Origin: Bacillota bacterium
GTDB taxonomy: Bacteria; Bacillota; DTU030
Length of the DNA stretch: 12,007 nt
Assembly: GCA_012842325.1 (NCBI GenBank)
Contig: DUTA01000018.1
Coordinates: forward strand, 1-12,007
Direction of reading: 5' to 3'
Below, one piece after another: positions 1 through 7,842 of the stretch (its first letter is position 1; each line of letters opens with the position of its first letter). The translations under genes were made by a program, and so were the position numbers. Under the pieces are notes generated by a model. It saw only the letters and a list, made by a program, of their open reading frames with translations, had not been told where the DNA came from and ran no database searches.

Positions 1-861
1 CAGGATTGCCACCCGCCCGGAGAGCAGGCCGGGTGCCACCTTATCGGGCCGTTCTGTCCGGGTTACCAGGGAGAAAATACTGCTGGGGTGGTCTTCGATC
101 AGCTCTTCAATATAGCCGCTCTCCAGGATCCCGTCTATGTCAATTCTCTGGAGGCGCTGGCGGACTTCTTCTATAACCTGGCAAGGGGCAATCCCCTGCA
201 GGTAGGCAATGACAACATCGGTCCGGCTGACCCGGCCGATGGTAAAATGCTCCAGCCGCAGGCGGGAAGACTTAAGCCGGCGCCGCAGCATGGCTATATT
301 GGTCTGAAGGGTCTCAGTAAAGCCCTCCCGGGGGCCCCGCACGGCTGCTTCGGAGATGGGTTCCTCGGGGGCCCGCCCTTCCCAGAAACGGGTTTCTGCC
401 ACCAGGGCCCGGGTTTCCCCGGCCAGGAGGAGGGCTGTGTTCCCCTCCAGCACCCCCGCCACCACCCCGCCCAGGGTAGAGACCTCCTTAACATCGCCAA
501 TGGCCAAAGCCTTTTCCTTCAACCGGTCCAGGGCCTTCCCCGGGGTCAAACCCGGCAGGGGGACCATCCGGGCATCCACCATGAGGGGGCGCAGGATAAA
601 TTCCTCCAGCCTTTTTTTGTCCACCATGGGATCCAGGTAAAGGACTGCCGCCCTGATCCCTTGCCCGGGCCCGGTACGGAACTTGCGGTACACCAGGTCC
701 AGGCTTTCGCCCAGAATAGCTCGCAACCGCTCCAGGTTGGTATCCAGATTTGCCGCCAGGGACTGATCCTCCCCATCCTCCCGGGGAAGCAGCCGGGCCG
801 GATCCCCGGCCGGGGACTTCCCTACCAGGGTTTTCCATACCTTCTTTATCCGGCCCAACAT
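1..861 (-). CDS. gerA: GerA-family spore germination protein, N-terminal part (cut by window edge)
   Basis: This is an open frame of 287 codons without a stop, running off the left edge. It opens with ATG and reads MLGRIKKVWKTLVGK, then the soluble N-terminal domain of GerA/SpoVAF-type proteins: DTNLERLRAILGESLDLVYRKF, then AAVLYLDPMVDK, PLMVDAR, an ISEAAVRGPREGFTE stretch and IGRVSRTDVVIAYLQGIA. In this family the A subunit of a germinant receptor sits in the spore inner membrane and helps trigger germination when nutrients bind. The membrane half should lie beyond the edge and is not visible. An AAGGGAGG ribosome site lies 7 bases before the ATG (869-876). The gene is separated from engB by an intrinsic terminator and has a candidate sigma-G promoter of its own, which suits forespore expression. 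B and C subunit genes probably follow outside the window (inference). The family call is secure; which receptor it belongs to is not. Confidence 0.9.
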   Translation of the reverse strand, partial: MLGRIKKVWKTLVGKSPAGDPARLLPREDGEDQSLAANLDTNLERLRAILGESLDLVYRKFRTGPGQGIRAAVLYLDPMVDKKRLEEFILRPLMVDARMVPLPGLTPGKALDRLKEKALAIGDVKEVSTLGGVVAGVLEGNTALLLAGETRALVAETRFWEGRAPEEPISEAAVRGPREGFTETLQTNIAMLRRRLKSSRLRLEHFTIGRVSRTDVVIAYLQGIAPCQVIEEVRQRLQRIDIDGILESGYIEELIEDHPSSIFSLVTRTERPDKVAPGLLSGRVAIL

Positions 862-907
862 GAACTTGCCTCCCTTACCAGCCTGTACCGGGGGGTTATC
901 ATTCATT

Positions 908-937
908 TAGTGTCTCTTCCCGGACCCTTCTTTATTC
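908..937 (-). promoter_or_regulatory. Candidate sigma-G (forespore) promoter of gerA
   Basis: Read on the minus strand, GAATA (933-937) is followed after 18 bases by GACACTA (908-914). The sigma-G consensus as I know it is GHATR, about 18 bases, CATNHTA. The -35 fits fully and the -10 matches at five of seven positions. The start site would fall near 901, giving a 40-base leader with the ribosome site and ATG at 861. gerA-type operons are sigma-G dependent in Bacillus. The match is moderate, and no sigma-A promoter is evident in the same gap. Confidence 0.45.
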
Positions 938-970
938 ATGGTCAGGGAGACTGCGCCCTCTTCCCAGAAG

Positions 971-1010
971 AAAAAAAGGGAACTACCCCCGAAGTTAGGG
1001 GAGTAGTCCC
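971..1010 (-). terminator. Intrinsic terminator after engB
   Basis: On the minus strand GGGACTACTCCCC and GGGGGTAGTTCCC pair around a TAACTTC loop. The stem has 12 pairs interrupted by two single-base bulges and is followed directly by seven T residues. It lies 24 bases past the engB stop and before the gerA promoter, so it ends the lonA-engB transcript and insulates gerA. Confidence 0.9.
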
Positions 1011-1033
1011 TGGTTGAGGCAGGATAATAGAGT

Positions 1034-1630
1034 CTAAGTCCCCGCCGGTGAAACCCACTTCGCCAGCAGCTGCAGCACTTCCTCCCGGCCTTCGCCGGTT
1101 TTGGCCGAATGGCTCACCAGGGGTACATCGGGCGGCAGGCCCAAAGTTCTGGCTATCTGCCGCTCCTGCTCCCGGCGCCGCCCCCGGGACACCTTGTCCG
1201 CCTTGGTCCCCACCACCAGGACTGGAATGCCATAGTGCTGGAGCCAGGCGAACATCTGGCAGTCCGCGGCAGTGGGGAGGTGGCGCAGGTCAACGAGCTG
1301 CACCACCCCGCACAGCTCCTCGCGGTTTTGGAGATAGCCTTCCAGCAGGCTGGCCCATTGCTCCTTGACCGCTTTGGGCACCCGGGCAAAACCATAGCCG
1401 GGCAGATCAACGAAAAAACAGCGATTATCAATGCGATAAAAAGTGATCAGGCGGGTTTTGCCCGGCGTCTGGCTGACCTTGGCCAGGTTCTTCCGCCGGG
1501 TCAGGCTGTTGAGGAGGCTGGATTTGCCCACATTGGAACGGCCCACAAAGGCTATTTCCGGCAGCCCTTCCCGGGGGAATTGCCGCGGTGAAGCGGCACT
1601 GACCACAAACTCAGCCCTGGTTATCTTCAT
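1034..1630 (-). CDS. engB: Ribosome biogenesis GTPase EngB/YsxC (YihA family)
   Basis: A 198-residue TRAFAC-class GTPase of normal length for EngB/YsxC, which takes part in late 50S subunit assembly and is essential in several bacteria. The G motifs are in order: G1 GRSNVGKS (residues 30-37), G2 region TPGKT (55-59), G3 DLPGYG (75-80), G4 TKAD (142-145) and G5 SAK (175-177). The DLPGYGFA stretch after G3 is typical of the family. The ATG overlaps the 3' end of lonA by 20 bases, so translation is probably coupled and the gene shares the lonA transcript. The lonA-engB pairing matches lonA-ysxC in Bacillus. An intrinsic terminator follows. Nothing looks degraded. Confidence 0.96.
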   Translation of the reverse strand: MKITRAEFVVSAASPRQFPREGLPEIAFVGRSNVGKSSLLNSLTRRKNLAKVSQTPGKTRLITFYRIDNRCFFVDLPGYGFARVPKAVKEQWASLLEGYLQNREELCGVVQLVDLRHLPTAADCQMFAWLQHYGIPVLVVGTKADKVSRGRRREQERQIARTLGLPPDVPLVSHSAKTGEGREEVLQLLAKWVSPAGT

Positions 1631-3953
1631 CGGTCAACCCCACCAGTGCTTCCTTGAGCACCTGATCCATATGCTCCACAAAGATGAACTTCAGATCCCG
1701 CTTTACATTGGCGGGGATTTCTTCCAAATCCCGCCTGTTCTCCACCGGCAGCAGGATCTTCTTGACCCCCGCCCGGTGGGCAGCCAGGATCTTCTCCTTG
1801 ATCCCGCCCACAGGCAAAACCTTGCCCCGCAGGGTAATTTCCCCGGTCATGGCCACATCGGCCCGGACCGGCTTTTTGGTCAGGGCAGAAGCCAGAGCGG
1901 TGGCCATGGTTATGCCGGCGGAGGGGCCGTCCTTGGGGATGGCACCTTCCGGAATGTGGATGTGAATATCCATCTGCTCCGGAAAGTCATCGGATATCTG
2001 GAGGTATGCGGCCCGGCTGCGGATGTAGCTGAAACCCGCCTGGGCCGATTCCCGCATCACATCCCCCAGCTGCCCGGTAAGGGTTAGCTTTCCCTTGCCG
2101 GGGACGACACTGACCTCAATGGCCAGCACATCCCCTCCCACTTCGGTCCAGGCTAAGCCCGTTGCAACTCCCACTTCGTCCTCCTGGCCGGCTATCCCGT
2201 AGCGGTAACGGGGTATGCCCAGATAGCGTTTCAAATTGCGGTGGGTAACCCGGACCCTCCGGGCTCCATCCTGGACGATTTCCCGGGCGGCTTTACGGCA
2301 TATTGCCGCCAGGGACCGCTCCAAGTTCCGCACCCCCGCTTCCCTGGTATACTCCCGGATAATGATTTTGACGGCATTTTCACTTAGGGACAGTTGCTCC
2401 TTTTTCAGACCATGTTCCTGCCTTTGCTTGGGCAGCAAATAGCGCATGCCGATGTTGATCTTTTCCTCCTCGGTATAGCCGGGCAGGTGGATAACCTCCA
2501 TCCGGTCCAGGAGGGCACTGGGAATCGTGTGGGTCGTATTGGCCGTCGTAATGAAGAAGACATGGGAGAGGTCAAAGGGAAGCTCAATATAATGGTCACT
2601 GAAGGCGTGATTCTGCTCCGGATCCAGGACCTCCAGGAGGGCTGCCGAGGGGTCACCCCTGAAATCCATGCTCATCTTGTCGATTTCATCGAGCAAAAAT
2701 ACGGGGTTCCTGGACCCGGCCTGCCGCATCCCCTGAATGATCCGGCCGGGCAGGGCTCCCACATAGGTGCGGCGATGGCCCCGGATCTCAGCCTCATCCC
2801 TGACTCCCCCAAGGGAGATCCGGACAAATTTGCGCTCCAAAGCCCGGGCAATGGATTTGGCCAGGGAGGTTTTCCCCACCCCCGGCGGGCCAACGAAGCA
2901 CAAAATGGGCCCCTTCAGCTTTTCCGCCAGCTGGCGCACGGCCAGATACTCGAGAATCCTTTCCTTGACCTTTTTCAGCCCGTAGTGATCCTCATCGAGG
3001 ATTTTCTGGGCCTGGTTGAGATCCAGCCGGTCCTCAGTCTGCTTTTTCCAGGGTAACTCCAGCAGCCAGTCCAGGTAAGTGCGGACGACGGCGGCCTCGG
3101 CTGCCATGGACGGCATTTTCTCCAGCCGCTCTACTTCTTTCAGGGCCTTTTCTGCCACATGCTCCGGCAGGTCGGCCTCCTCGATCCGCTCCCGGTATTC
3201 GAGGCCATCGCTGCCTTCTTCCCGCTCGCCCAACTCCTTTTGGATGGCCCGCAGCTGTTCCCGCAGGTAGTATTCCTTCTGGGTCTTCTCCATTTGCTTT
3301 CTGACCCGGGCGTTAATTTTCCGTTCCAACTCCAGGATCTCGATCTCCTTGGCCAAAATGGCGTTGAGGGTTTCCAACCGTTCCCCGATTTCCACGGCTT
3401 CCAGGATCCGCTGCTTGTCCGCCAGTTTGATAGTAAGATGGGAAGCTATTAGATCCGAGAGGCGGCCTGCATCTTCGATGGTGATGATGGAGACAACGGT
3501 TTCCGCCGGTATCTTTTTGCTCAGTTTTACATACTGCTCAAACTGAAAGATAAGACTCCTGGTCAGAGCCTCTACCTCGGGCGTCTTTTCCTCCGTTTCC
3601 AAATATTCAAGGGCCTCCACCAGGTAGTAGGGCTCCTGGGCGGTATATCTATCAACCCGGGCCCGGGAAATACCTTCAACCAGAACCCGTACAGTCCCCC
3701 CGGGAAGTTTTAATAGCTGCTTGATCTCGGCTATGGTTCCAACGGAATAGATCTCTTCCGGTGTTGGATCATCGGTTTGGGCATCTTTCTGGCTGGCCAG
3801 CAGGATTTGTTTATCGGCAACCATGGCCTGATCCAGGGCGGCGATGGATTTCTCCCGCCCCACATCCAGATGAATTACCATATAGGGGAACACCAGTACC
3901 CCCCGCAATGGCAATAAGGGTAGAGAACGTCTTCTGGTCTCTACAGCACCCAC
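1611..3953 (-). CDS. lonA: ATP-dependent protease LonA
   Basis: A 780-residue cytoplasmic AAA+ serine protease that degrades misfolded and selected regulatory proteins. The Lon N-terminal substrate domain opens with RSLPLLPLRGVLVFP. Walker A is GPPGVGKT (about 355-362) and Walker B FLLDEIDK (about 419-426). The C-terminal protease domain has the Ser-Lys dyad in PKDGPSAG (S678) and GGIKEK (K721). The frame extends upstream to a TTG at 4019. I place the start at the GTG at 3951-3953 because GGAGGTGA lies 7 bases before it (3956-3965), homologues begin just before the RSLPLLPLRG block, and the upstream TTG is part of the likely -35 hexamer. The 3' end overlaps engB by 20 bases. lonB lies upstream, but lonA has its own vegetative-type promoter. 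I saw no CIRCE or CtsR operator. Confidence 0.97.
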   Translation of the reverse strand: MGAVETRRRSLPLLPLRGVLVFPYMVIHLDVGREKSIAALDQAMVADKQILLASQKDAQTDDPTPEEIYSVGTIAEIKQLLKLPGGTVRVLVEGISRARVDRYTAQEPYYLVEALEYLETEEKTPEVEALTRSLIFQFEQYVKLSKKIPAETVVSIITIEDAGRLSDLIASHLTIKLADKQRILEAVEIGERLETLNAILAKEIEILELERKINARVRKQMEKTQKEYYLREQLRAIQKELGEREEGSDGLEYRERIEEADLPEHVAEKALKEVERLEKMPSMAAEAAVVRTYLDWLLELPWKKQTEDRLDLNQAQKILDEDHYGLKKVKERILEYLAVRQLAEKLKGPILCFVGPPGVGKTSLAKSIARALERKFVRISLGGVRDEAEIRGHRRTYVGALPGRIIQGMRQAGSRNPVFLLDEIDKMSMDFRGDPSAALLEVLDPEQNHAFSDHYIELPFDLSHVFFITTANTTHTIPSALLDRMEVIHLPGYTEEEKINIGMRYLLPKQRQEHGLKKEQLSLSENAVKIIIREYTREAGVRNLERSLAAICRKAAREIVQDGARRVRVTHRNLKRYLGIPRYRYGIAGQEDEVGVATGLAWTEVGGDVLAIEVSVVPGKGKLTLTGQLGDVMRESAQAGFSYIRSRAAYLQISDDFPEQMDIHIHIPEGAIPKDGPSAGITMATALASALTKKPVRADVAMTGEITLRGKVLPVGGIKEKILAAHRAGVKKILLPVENRRDLEEIPANVKRDLKFIFVEHMDQVLKEALVGLTDEDNQG

Positions 3954-3989
3954 GGCTTCACCTCCACTGATATGTTCCCAATAATAATG

Positions 3990-4019
3990 ATAATAACCTA
4001 TTCTACCCCAAAAATTCAA
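3990..4019 (-). promoter_or_regulatory. Probable sigma-A promoter of lonA-engB
   Basis: On the minus strand TTGAAT (4014-4019) and TATTAT (3990-3995) are 18 bases apart. Transcription would start near 3983, giving a leader of about 30 bases that carries the GGAGGTGA ribosome site. A second AT-rich hexamer, TAGAAT, lies between them but has no -35 at the right distance. Confidence 0.6.
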
Positions 4020-4029
4020 TTCCTTTTTG

Positions 4030-4066
4030 CTGCCCGCCGGTCAGGTTCTTCCCCAACCTCCGGCAG
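4030..4066 (-). other. Imperfect GC-rich hairpin between lonB and lonA
   Basis: The outer arms CTGCC/GGCAG pair, then GG/CC, then AGGTT/AACCT around a 7-base loop, with bulges between blocks. On the minus strand it is followed by CAAAAAGGA, not by a T tract, so it is not a normal intrinsic terminator. It may slow readthrough from lonB or protect an mRNA end. Function unknown. Confidence 0.35.
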
Positions 4067-4093
4067 GTAGTGGCTGTTGGCTGAAAAAAGCCA

Positions 4094-5776
4094 TCACAGG
4101 GTGGAAGCGCTGAGGGCTTCTACCCCGCCGGCAACCAGGCACTCTCCCCGGTTCCGCTTCACCAAAGCGTGGTGGAAAACCTCATCCAGACTCTCCACCG
4201 GGATTACCGCCAGTTCCTTGAATTGGGCAAAGGACTCCTGCCAGTTTTCCTTGGGTATCAGCACCTTCTTAACCCCCGCCTGCCGAGCCGCCTCCGTCTT
4301 GGCCACCACTCCCCCTACAGGCTTAATAAAGCCGCGGATCGAGACTTCACCGGTCATGGCAACCTTGTTATCGACGGGGATATTGGTCAGGGCCGAATAA
4401 ATGGCGGTGGCAACGGCAATCCCGGCCGAGGGCCCATCGACGGGCAGGCCTCCGGGAAAATTCAGGTGAATATCATAATCCCTGGGGTTAAAATCCAGGT
4501 AACGGCGCAGTACCGTCAGGACATTCTCCACCGAACCCCGGGCCATGCTTTTGCGCCGCACCGTATGTCCGGGATTGCCCATCTCCTCCTCCTCGATCAT
4601 CCCCGTCACTGTAATCTGGCCCTCACCCCGGCGTACGGGCAGCACCGCCGCCTCGATCTCAAGGAGGGTGCCCATATTGGGCCCGTAGACGGCCAGCCCG
4701 TTCACGTACCCAACCTGGGGCAGCTCCGGTATTTTTTTCTCCGGGCGGGGGGTGTAGTGACCGCTGTTCACCACCCACTCGACATCGGCAACGGTAATTT
4801 CCTCCCGGCCCTCCAGCTGGGCCAGGCTGCCGGCAATTTGGATAATGTTTACAGCCTCCCTGCCGTTGGTGGCATATTTTTCTACCACTTCCACGGCAGC
4901 GGCAGCCATATGAAAATTCATTTTGCGGGCAGCGTTTCGGGCAATGATGCCGATTTCCTCCGGGCGCAGGCAGCGGAAAAACACTTCCACACACCGGGAG
5001 CGGATAGCAGCGGGAATCTCATGGGGCATGCGGGTGGTTGCCCCCACCAGGCGGAAGTCAGCCGGCAGGCCATGCTGGAAAATATCGTGGATATGGCTGG
5101 GCACATTGGGATCCTCTGAATTATAGTAGGCGCTTTCCAAAAAAACCTTCCGGTCTTCCAGAACCTTGAGGAGTTTATTCATCTGAATGGGGTGCAGTTC
5201 ACCGATCTCATCGATAAAAAGAATCCCGCCGTGGGCTTTGGTAACAGCCCCCGGTTTGGGCTGGGGAATACCGGCCATGCCCAGAGGACCTGCCCCCTGG
5301 TAGATGGGATCATGAACGGAGCCCAGCAGGGGGTCGGCAATCCCCCTTTCATCAAAGCGGGCTGTGGTGGCGTCGATCTCGACAAATTTGGCCGTCTCCT
5401 TGAAGGGCGAATTGGGATTGGCCTTGGCCTCTTCCAGGACCAGGCGGGCGGCGGCAGTCTTTCCCACCCCCGGGGAACCGTAAATAATAACGTGCTGGGG
5501 ATTGGGGCCACAGAGAGCGGCCCGCAAAGCCTTCAAACCTTCCTCCTGGCCGATAATCTCCTCAAAGGAGGAAGGCCGGGTTTTTTCCGACAAGGGAACG
5601 GTAAGGGATATCTCCCGCAACTTTCTCAGTTTTTCAATTTCCTTCCTGGCTTCCCTGTCTACTGCCGTCCTGTTGCCCTGCTGAGTCCGCATGAGATTCC
5701 AAAAATAGAGGCCAATGACGATGGCAAAAAAAATCTGGACAATTCCCAGCAAACCGCCCCATCCTGCACCCAACAA
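4094..5776 (-). CDS. lonB: Membrane-anchored forespore protease LonB
   Basis: A 560-residue AAA+ Ser-Lys protease of the Bacillus-type LonB family, which lacks the long LonA N-domain. After about seven residues comes one hydrophobic membrane segment (about 8-27, LGIVQIFFAIVIGLYFW), then a basic coiled linker. The ATPase domain contains EKTRPSSFEEIIGQE, Walker A GSPGVGKT (100-107) and Walker B LFIDEIGE (D189, E190). The protease domain has the dyad in PVDGPSAG (S450) and GGVVAK (K493). The frame can be opened to a TTG at 5824, but that lies upstream of the expected start of transcription. The TTG at 5774-5776, 9 bases after AAGGAGG (5786-5792), gives the usual LonB N-terminus. LonB is a forespore protein in Bacillus, and the sigma-F-like promoter here agrees. 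Confidence 0.95.
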   Translation of the reverse strand: MLGAGWGGLLGIVQIFFAIVIGLYFWNLMRTQQGNRTAVDREARKEIEKLRKLREISLTVPLSEKTRPSSFEEIIGQEEGLKALRAALCGPNPQHVIIYGSPGVGKTAAARLVLEEAKANPNSPFKETAKFVEIDATTARFDERGIADPLLGSVHDPIYQGAGPLGMAGIPQPKPGAVTKAHGGILFIDEIGELHPIQMNKLLKVLEDRKVFLESAYYNSEDPNVPSHIHDIFQHGLPADFRLVGATTRMPHEIPAAIRSRCVEVFFRCLRPEEIGIIARNAARKMNFHMAAAAVEVVEKYATNGREAVNIIQIAGSLAQLEGREEITVADVEWVVNSGHYTPRPEKKIPELPQVGYVNGLAVYGPNMGTLLEIEAAVLPVRRGEGQITVTGMIEEEEMGNPGHTVRRKSMARGSVENVLTVLRRYLDFNPRDYDIHLNFPGGLPVDGPSAGIAVATAIYSALTNIPVDNKVAMTGEVSIRGFIKPVGGVVAKTEAARQAGVKKVLIPKENWQESFAQFKELAVIPVESLDEVFHHALVKRNRGECLVAGGVEALSASTL

Positions 5777-5805
5777 TGGTCTCGCCCTCCTTCCAAATAC
5801 GTTTT

Positions 5806-5835
5806 TATTATCTCCGGAGGGCAAGCCCTTTATCC
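5806..5835 (-). promoter_or_regulatory. Sigma-F-type forespore promoter of lonB
   Basis: On the minus strand GGATA (5831-5835) is followed after 15 bases by GGAGATAATA (5806-5815). The -10 fits the sigma-F consensus GGNRANAHTR at every defined position, and the -35 fits GYWTA at four of five. The start site would be near 5799, just ahead of the AAGGAGG ribosome site. Bacillus lonB is known to be sigma-F dependent. A clpX terminator sits immediately upstream. Confidence 0.75.
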
Positions 5836-5851
5836 GACGGCCCTGGAGTGG

Positions 5852-5877
5852 AAAAGGAACCGGCAGCCGCCGGTTCC
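5852..5877 (-). terminator. Intrinsic terminator after clpX
   Basis: A perfect 9-base-pair stem, GGAACCGGC with GCCGGTTCC, closes a GGCT loop and is followed by TTTT on the minus strand. It lies about 20 bases past the clpX stop and before the lonB promoter, separating the housekeeping tig-clpP-clpX unit from lonB. The T tract is short, so some readthrough is possible. Confidence 0.9.
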
Positions 5878-5896
5878 CAACCCTCGAGGTCGCTTA

Positions 5897-7165
5897 TTAA
5901 GCTGATGCTTCCCGTTTTTTACCCTTTCGGTCACTGCTGGTCGTAAGAATGACCGGCTGTTGCTTCTTCAGGATAACATCCTTCGTAATCGTCACCTTGG
6001 TGATGTCTTTCCGGGAAGGAATATCATACATCACGTCCAGCATTATCTCCTCAATGATGGCCCTGAGGCCCCGGGCACCGGTTTTTCTCCGCAGGGCTTC
6101 TTTGGCAATAGCCTCCAGGGCTTCAGGCTGGAACTCCAGCTGCACCCCGTCCATATCAAAGAATTTCTGGTACTGTTTGACGAGGGCGTTCTTGGGCTCG
6201 GTCAGAATGCGAATCAGGGCTGCTTCGTCCAAAGCATCCAGAGTAACTATAACCGGTACCCTCCCGACAAATTCAGGGATGAGACCGTATTTGAGCAGGT
6301 CTTCCGGGAGAATCTGGGCCAGGATCTCGCCGATCTTTTGCTCACTTTTCCCCCGAATATCGGCTCCGAAGCCCAGGGTCTTCCGCCCGATCCGGTTCTG
6401 GATAATTTTGTCAATTCCATCGAAGGCACCGCCGCAAATAAAGAGGATGTTGGTAGTATCGATTTGGATAAACTCCTGGTGAGGATGCTTCCGCCCGCCC
6501 TGGGGCGGCACACTGGCTACGGTCCCCTCCAGAATTTTTAAGAGGGCCTGCTGTACCCCTTCCCCCGAGACATCCCTGGTTATGGAGGGATTCTCTGATT
6601 TGCGGGCAATCTTATCGATCTCGTCTATATAGACGATGCCCTTTTCCGCCTTCTCGATGTCATAGTCCGCTGCCTGGATCAACTTGAGGAGAATGTTCTC
6701 CACATCTTCCCCTACATAACCTGCTTCGGTGAGGGAGGTGGCATCGGCGATAGCAAAGGGGACATTAAGGATTTTGGCCAAGGTCTGGGCAAGAAGGGTT
6801 TTGCCGCAGCCGGTAGGTCCGAGCATGACGATATTGCTCTTTTGTAATTCTACATCATCCATCCTCAAATTGGCGTTAATCCGCTTGTAGTGGTTGTAGA
6901 CGGCTACCGAGAGGGTCTTTTTCGCCTTCTCTTGACCGATCACATACTGGTCCAGGATTGCCTTGATCTCCTGAGGTTTCGGAATATCTTTAAGCTCGAA
7001 TTCAAGCTCATCTTGCAGTTCTTCTTCGATAATTTCGTTGCAGAGTTCGATGCACTCATCGCAGATGTAGACACCGGGACCGGCAACCAGTTTGCGGACC
7101 TGGTCCTGTACCTTGCCGCAAAAGGAACATTTCAGCTGTCCCTTCTCGTCGTTGAATTTAAACAT
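5897..7165 (-). CDS. clpX: ATP-dependent Clp protease ATP-binding subunit ClpX
   Basis: A 422-residue AAA+ unfoldase that forms a hexamer on ClpP and feeds substrates to it. The N-terminal zinc-binding domain has C13, C16, C35 and C38. Walker A is GPTGCGKT (116-123), pore loop 1 GYVG (149-152), Walker B VYIDEIDK (178-185), and the RKH pore loop lies at 225-227. The ClpP-docking loop reads LGF (264-266), where many bacteria have IGF. The late EFVGRVPV and RKTGARGLR motifs are present. The ATG follows AAGGGGTG closely. It starts 15 bases after the clpP stop, so clpP and clpX share a transcript, and a strong terminator follows. Confidence 0.97.
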   Translation of the reverse strand: MFKFNDEKGQLKCSFCGKVQDQVRKLVAGPGVYICDECIELCNEIIEEELQDELEFELKDIPKPQEIKAILDQYVIGQEKAKKTLSVAVYNHYKRINANLRMDDVELQKSNIVMLGPTGCGKTLLAQTLAKILNVPFAIADATSLTEAGYVGEDVENILLKLIQAADYDIEKAEKGIVYIDEIDKIARKSENPSITRDVSGEGVQQALLKILEGTVASVPPQGGRKHPHQEFIQIDTTNILFICGGAFDGIDKIIQNRIGRKTLGFGADIRGKSEQKIGEILAQILPEDLLKYGLIPEFVGRVPVIVTLDALDEAALIRILTEPKNALVKQYQKFFDMDGVQLEFQPEALEAIAKEALRRKTGARGLRAIIEEIMLDVMYDIPSRKDITKVTITKDVILKKQQPVILTTSSDRKGKKREASA

Positions 7166-7180
7166 CCTTTCACCCCTTTA

Positions 7181-7774
7181 CTACTTTGCACCACGGGTAT
7201 ACATCACCTCATCCACTATCCCGTACTCTTTCGCGTCGGCTGCCGACATGAAGAAATCACGGTCTGTATCCTTCTGAATCCGCTCCAGGGGCTGTTTCGT
7301 ATGCTTGGCCAGGATTTCGTTCAGGATTTCCCTTGTTTTCAATATTTCCTTGGCGTGGATGGCAATATCGGCCGCCTGGCCCTGTACTCCGCCCAGAGGC
7401 TGATGGATCATGATCCGGGCATGGGGGAGGGCAAAGCGCTTGCCCGGTGACCCGGCTGCCAGCAAAACCGCCCCCATACTGGCCGCCAGGCCCATACAGA
7501 CGGTATTGATTTCCGGGCGGATATACTGCATGGTATCGTATATTGCCAGGCCTGCATTGACCAGCCCACCGGGAGAATTAATATACAGCCAGATGTCCTT
7601 GTCGGGGTCCTCGGCCTCCAGGAAAAGCATTTGCGCAATCACGGTATTGGCTACACTGTCATCTATGGGTGAACCGAGGAATATTATCCTGTCTTTGAGC
7701 AGGCGGGAATAGATATCGTAAGCCCTTTCGCCACGATTGGTCTGCTCCACAACCATCGGTACCAGATAACTCAT
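7181..7774 (-). CDS. clpP: ATP-dependent Clp protease proteolytic subunit ClpP
   Basis: A 197-residue serine peptidase that forms the two-ring chamber of ClpXP. The catalytic triad is S99 (GLAASMGA), H124 (MIHQP) and D173. The frame can extend nine codons upstream to an ATG near 7801, but the ATG at 7772-7774 has a clean AGGAGGTG at the right spacing (7781-7788 region) and gives the usual MSYLVPMVVEQT N-terminus. The oxyanion-strand motif reads SPGGLVNAG, where most ClpP proteins have SPGGS(V/I)TAG; the two glycines are kept, so activity is probably retained. The gene lies between tig and clpX, the usual bacterial order. Confidence 0.97.
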   Translation of the reverse strand: MSYLVPMVVEQTNRGERAYDIYSRLLKDRIIFLGSPIDDSVANTVIAQMLFLEAEDPDKDIWLYINSPGGLVNAGLAIYDTMQYIRPEINTVCMGLAASMGAVLLAAGSPGKRFALPHARIMIHQPLGGVQGQAADIAIHAKEILKTREILNEILAKHTKQPLERIQKDTDRDFFMSAADAKEYGIVDEVMYTRGAK

Positions 7775-7815
7775 AAGCGCACCTCCTCGCATAGGATACA
7801 TTACTACAGCATGCC

Positions 7816-7832
7816 CAAAAGCAGGGCTTTTG
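7816..7832 (-). other. Small hairpin in the tig-clpP gap
   Basis: CAAAAGC and GCTTTTG form a perfect 7-base-pair stem over a 3-base loop in the 68-base gap. There is no following T tract. It may be an mRNA processing or stability element. No convincing separate clpP promoter was found, so clpP-clpX are probably read from the tig promoter. Confidence 0.3.
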
Positions 7833-7842
7833 ATAACACCCT

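Noticed and set aside
88..1017. Plus-strand frame of 309 codons
   Set aside because: It is the complement of the real gerA-type gene plus its promoter and terminator. The translation is Pro/Gly/Gln-rich low-complexity with no family motif. The minus frame has clear GerA homology.
3954..4093. CIRCE or CtsR heat-shock operator before lonA, and likewise before tig
   Set aside because: Looked for TTAGCACTC-N9-GAGTGCTAA and tandem GGTCAAA. Neither is present in these gaps.
4067..4093. TGGCTTTTTTCAGCC after lonB as an intrinsic terminator
   Set aside because: The T run is inside the would-be loop rather than after a stem, so it does not form a terminator.
4169..5119. Plus-strand frame of 316 codons opposite lonB
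   Set aside because: Lies wholly antisense to a well-supported lonB; His/Gly-rich composition with no recognisable domain.
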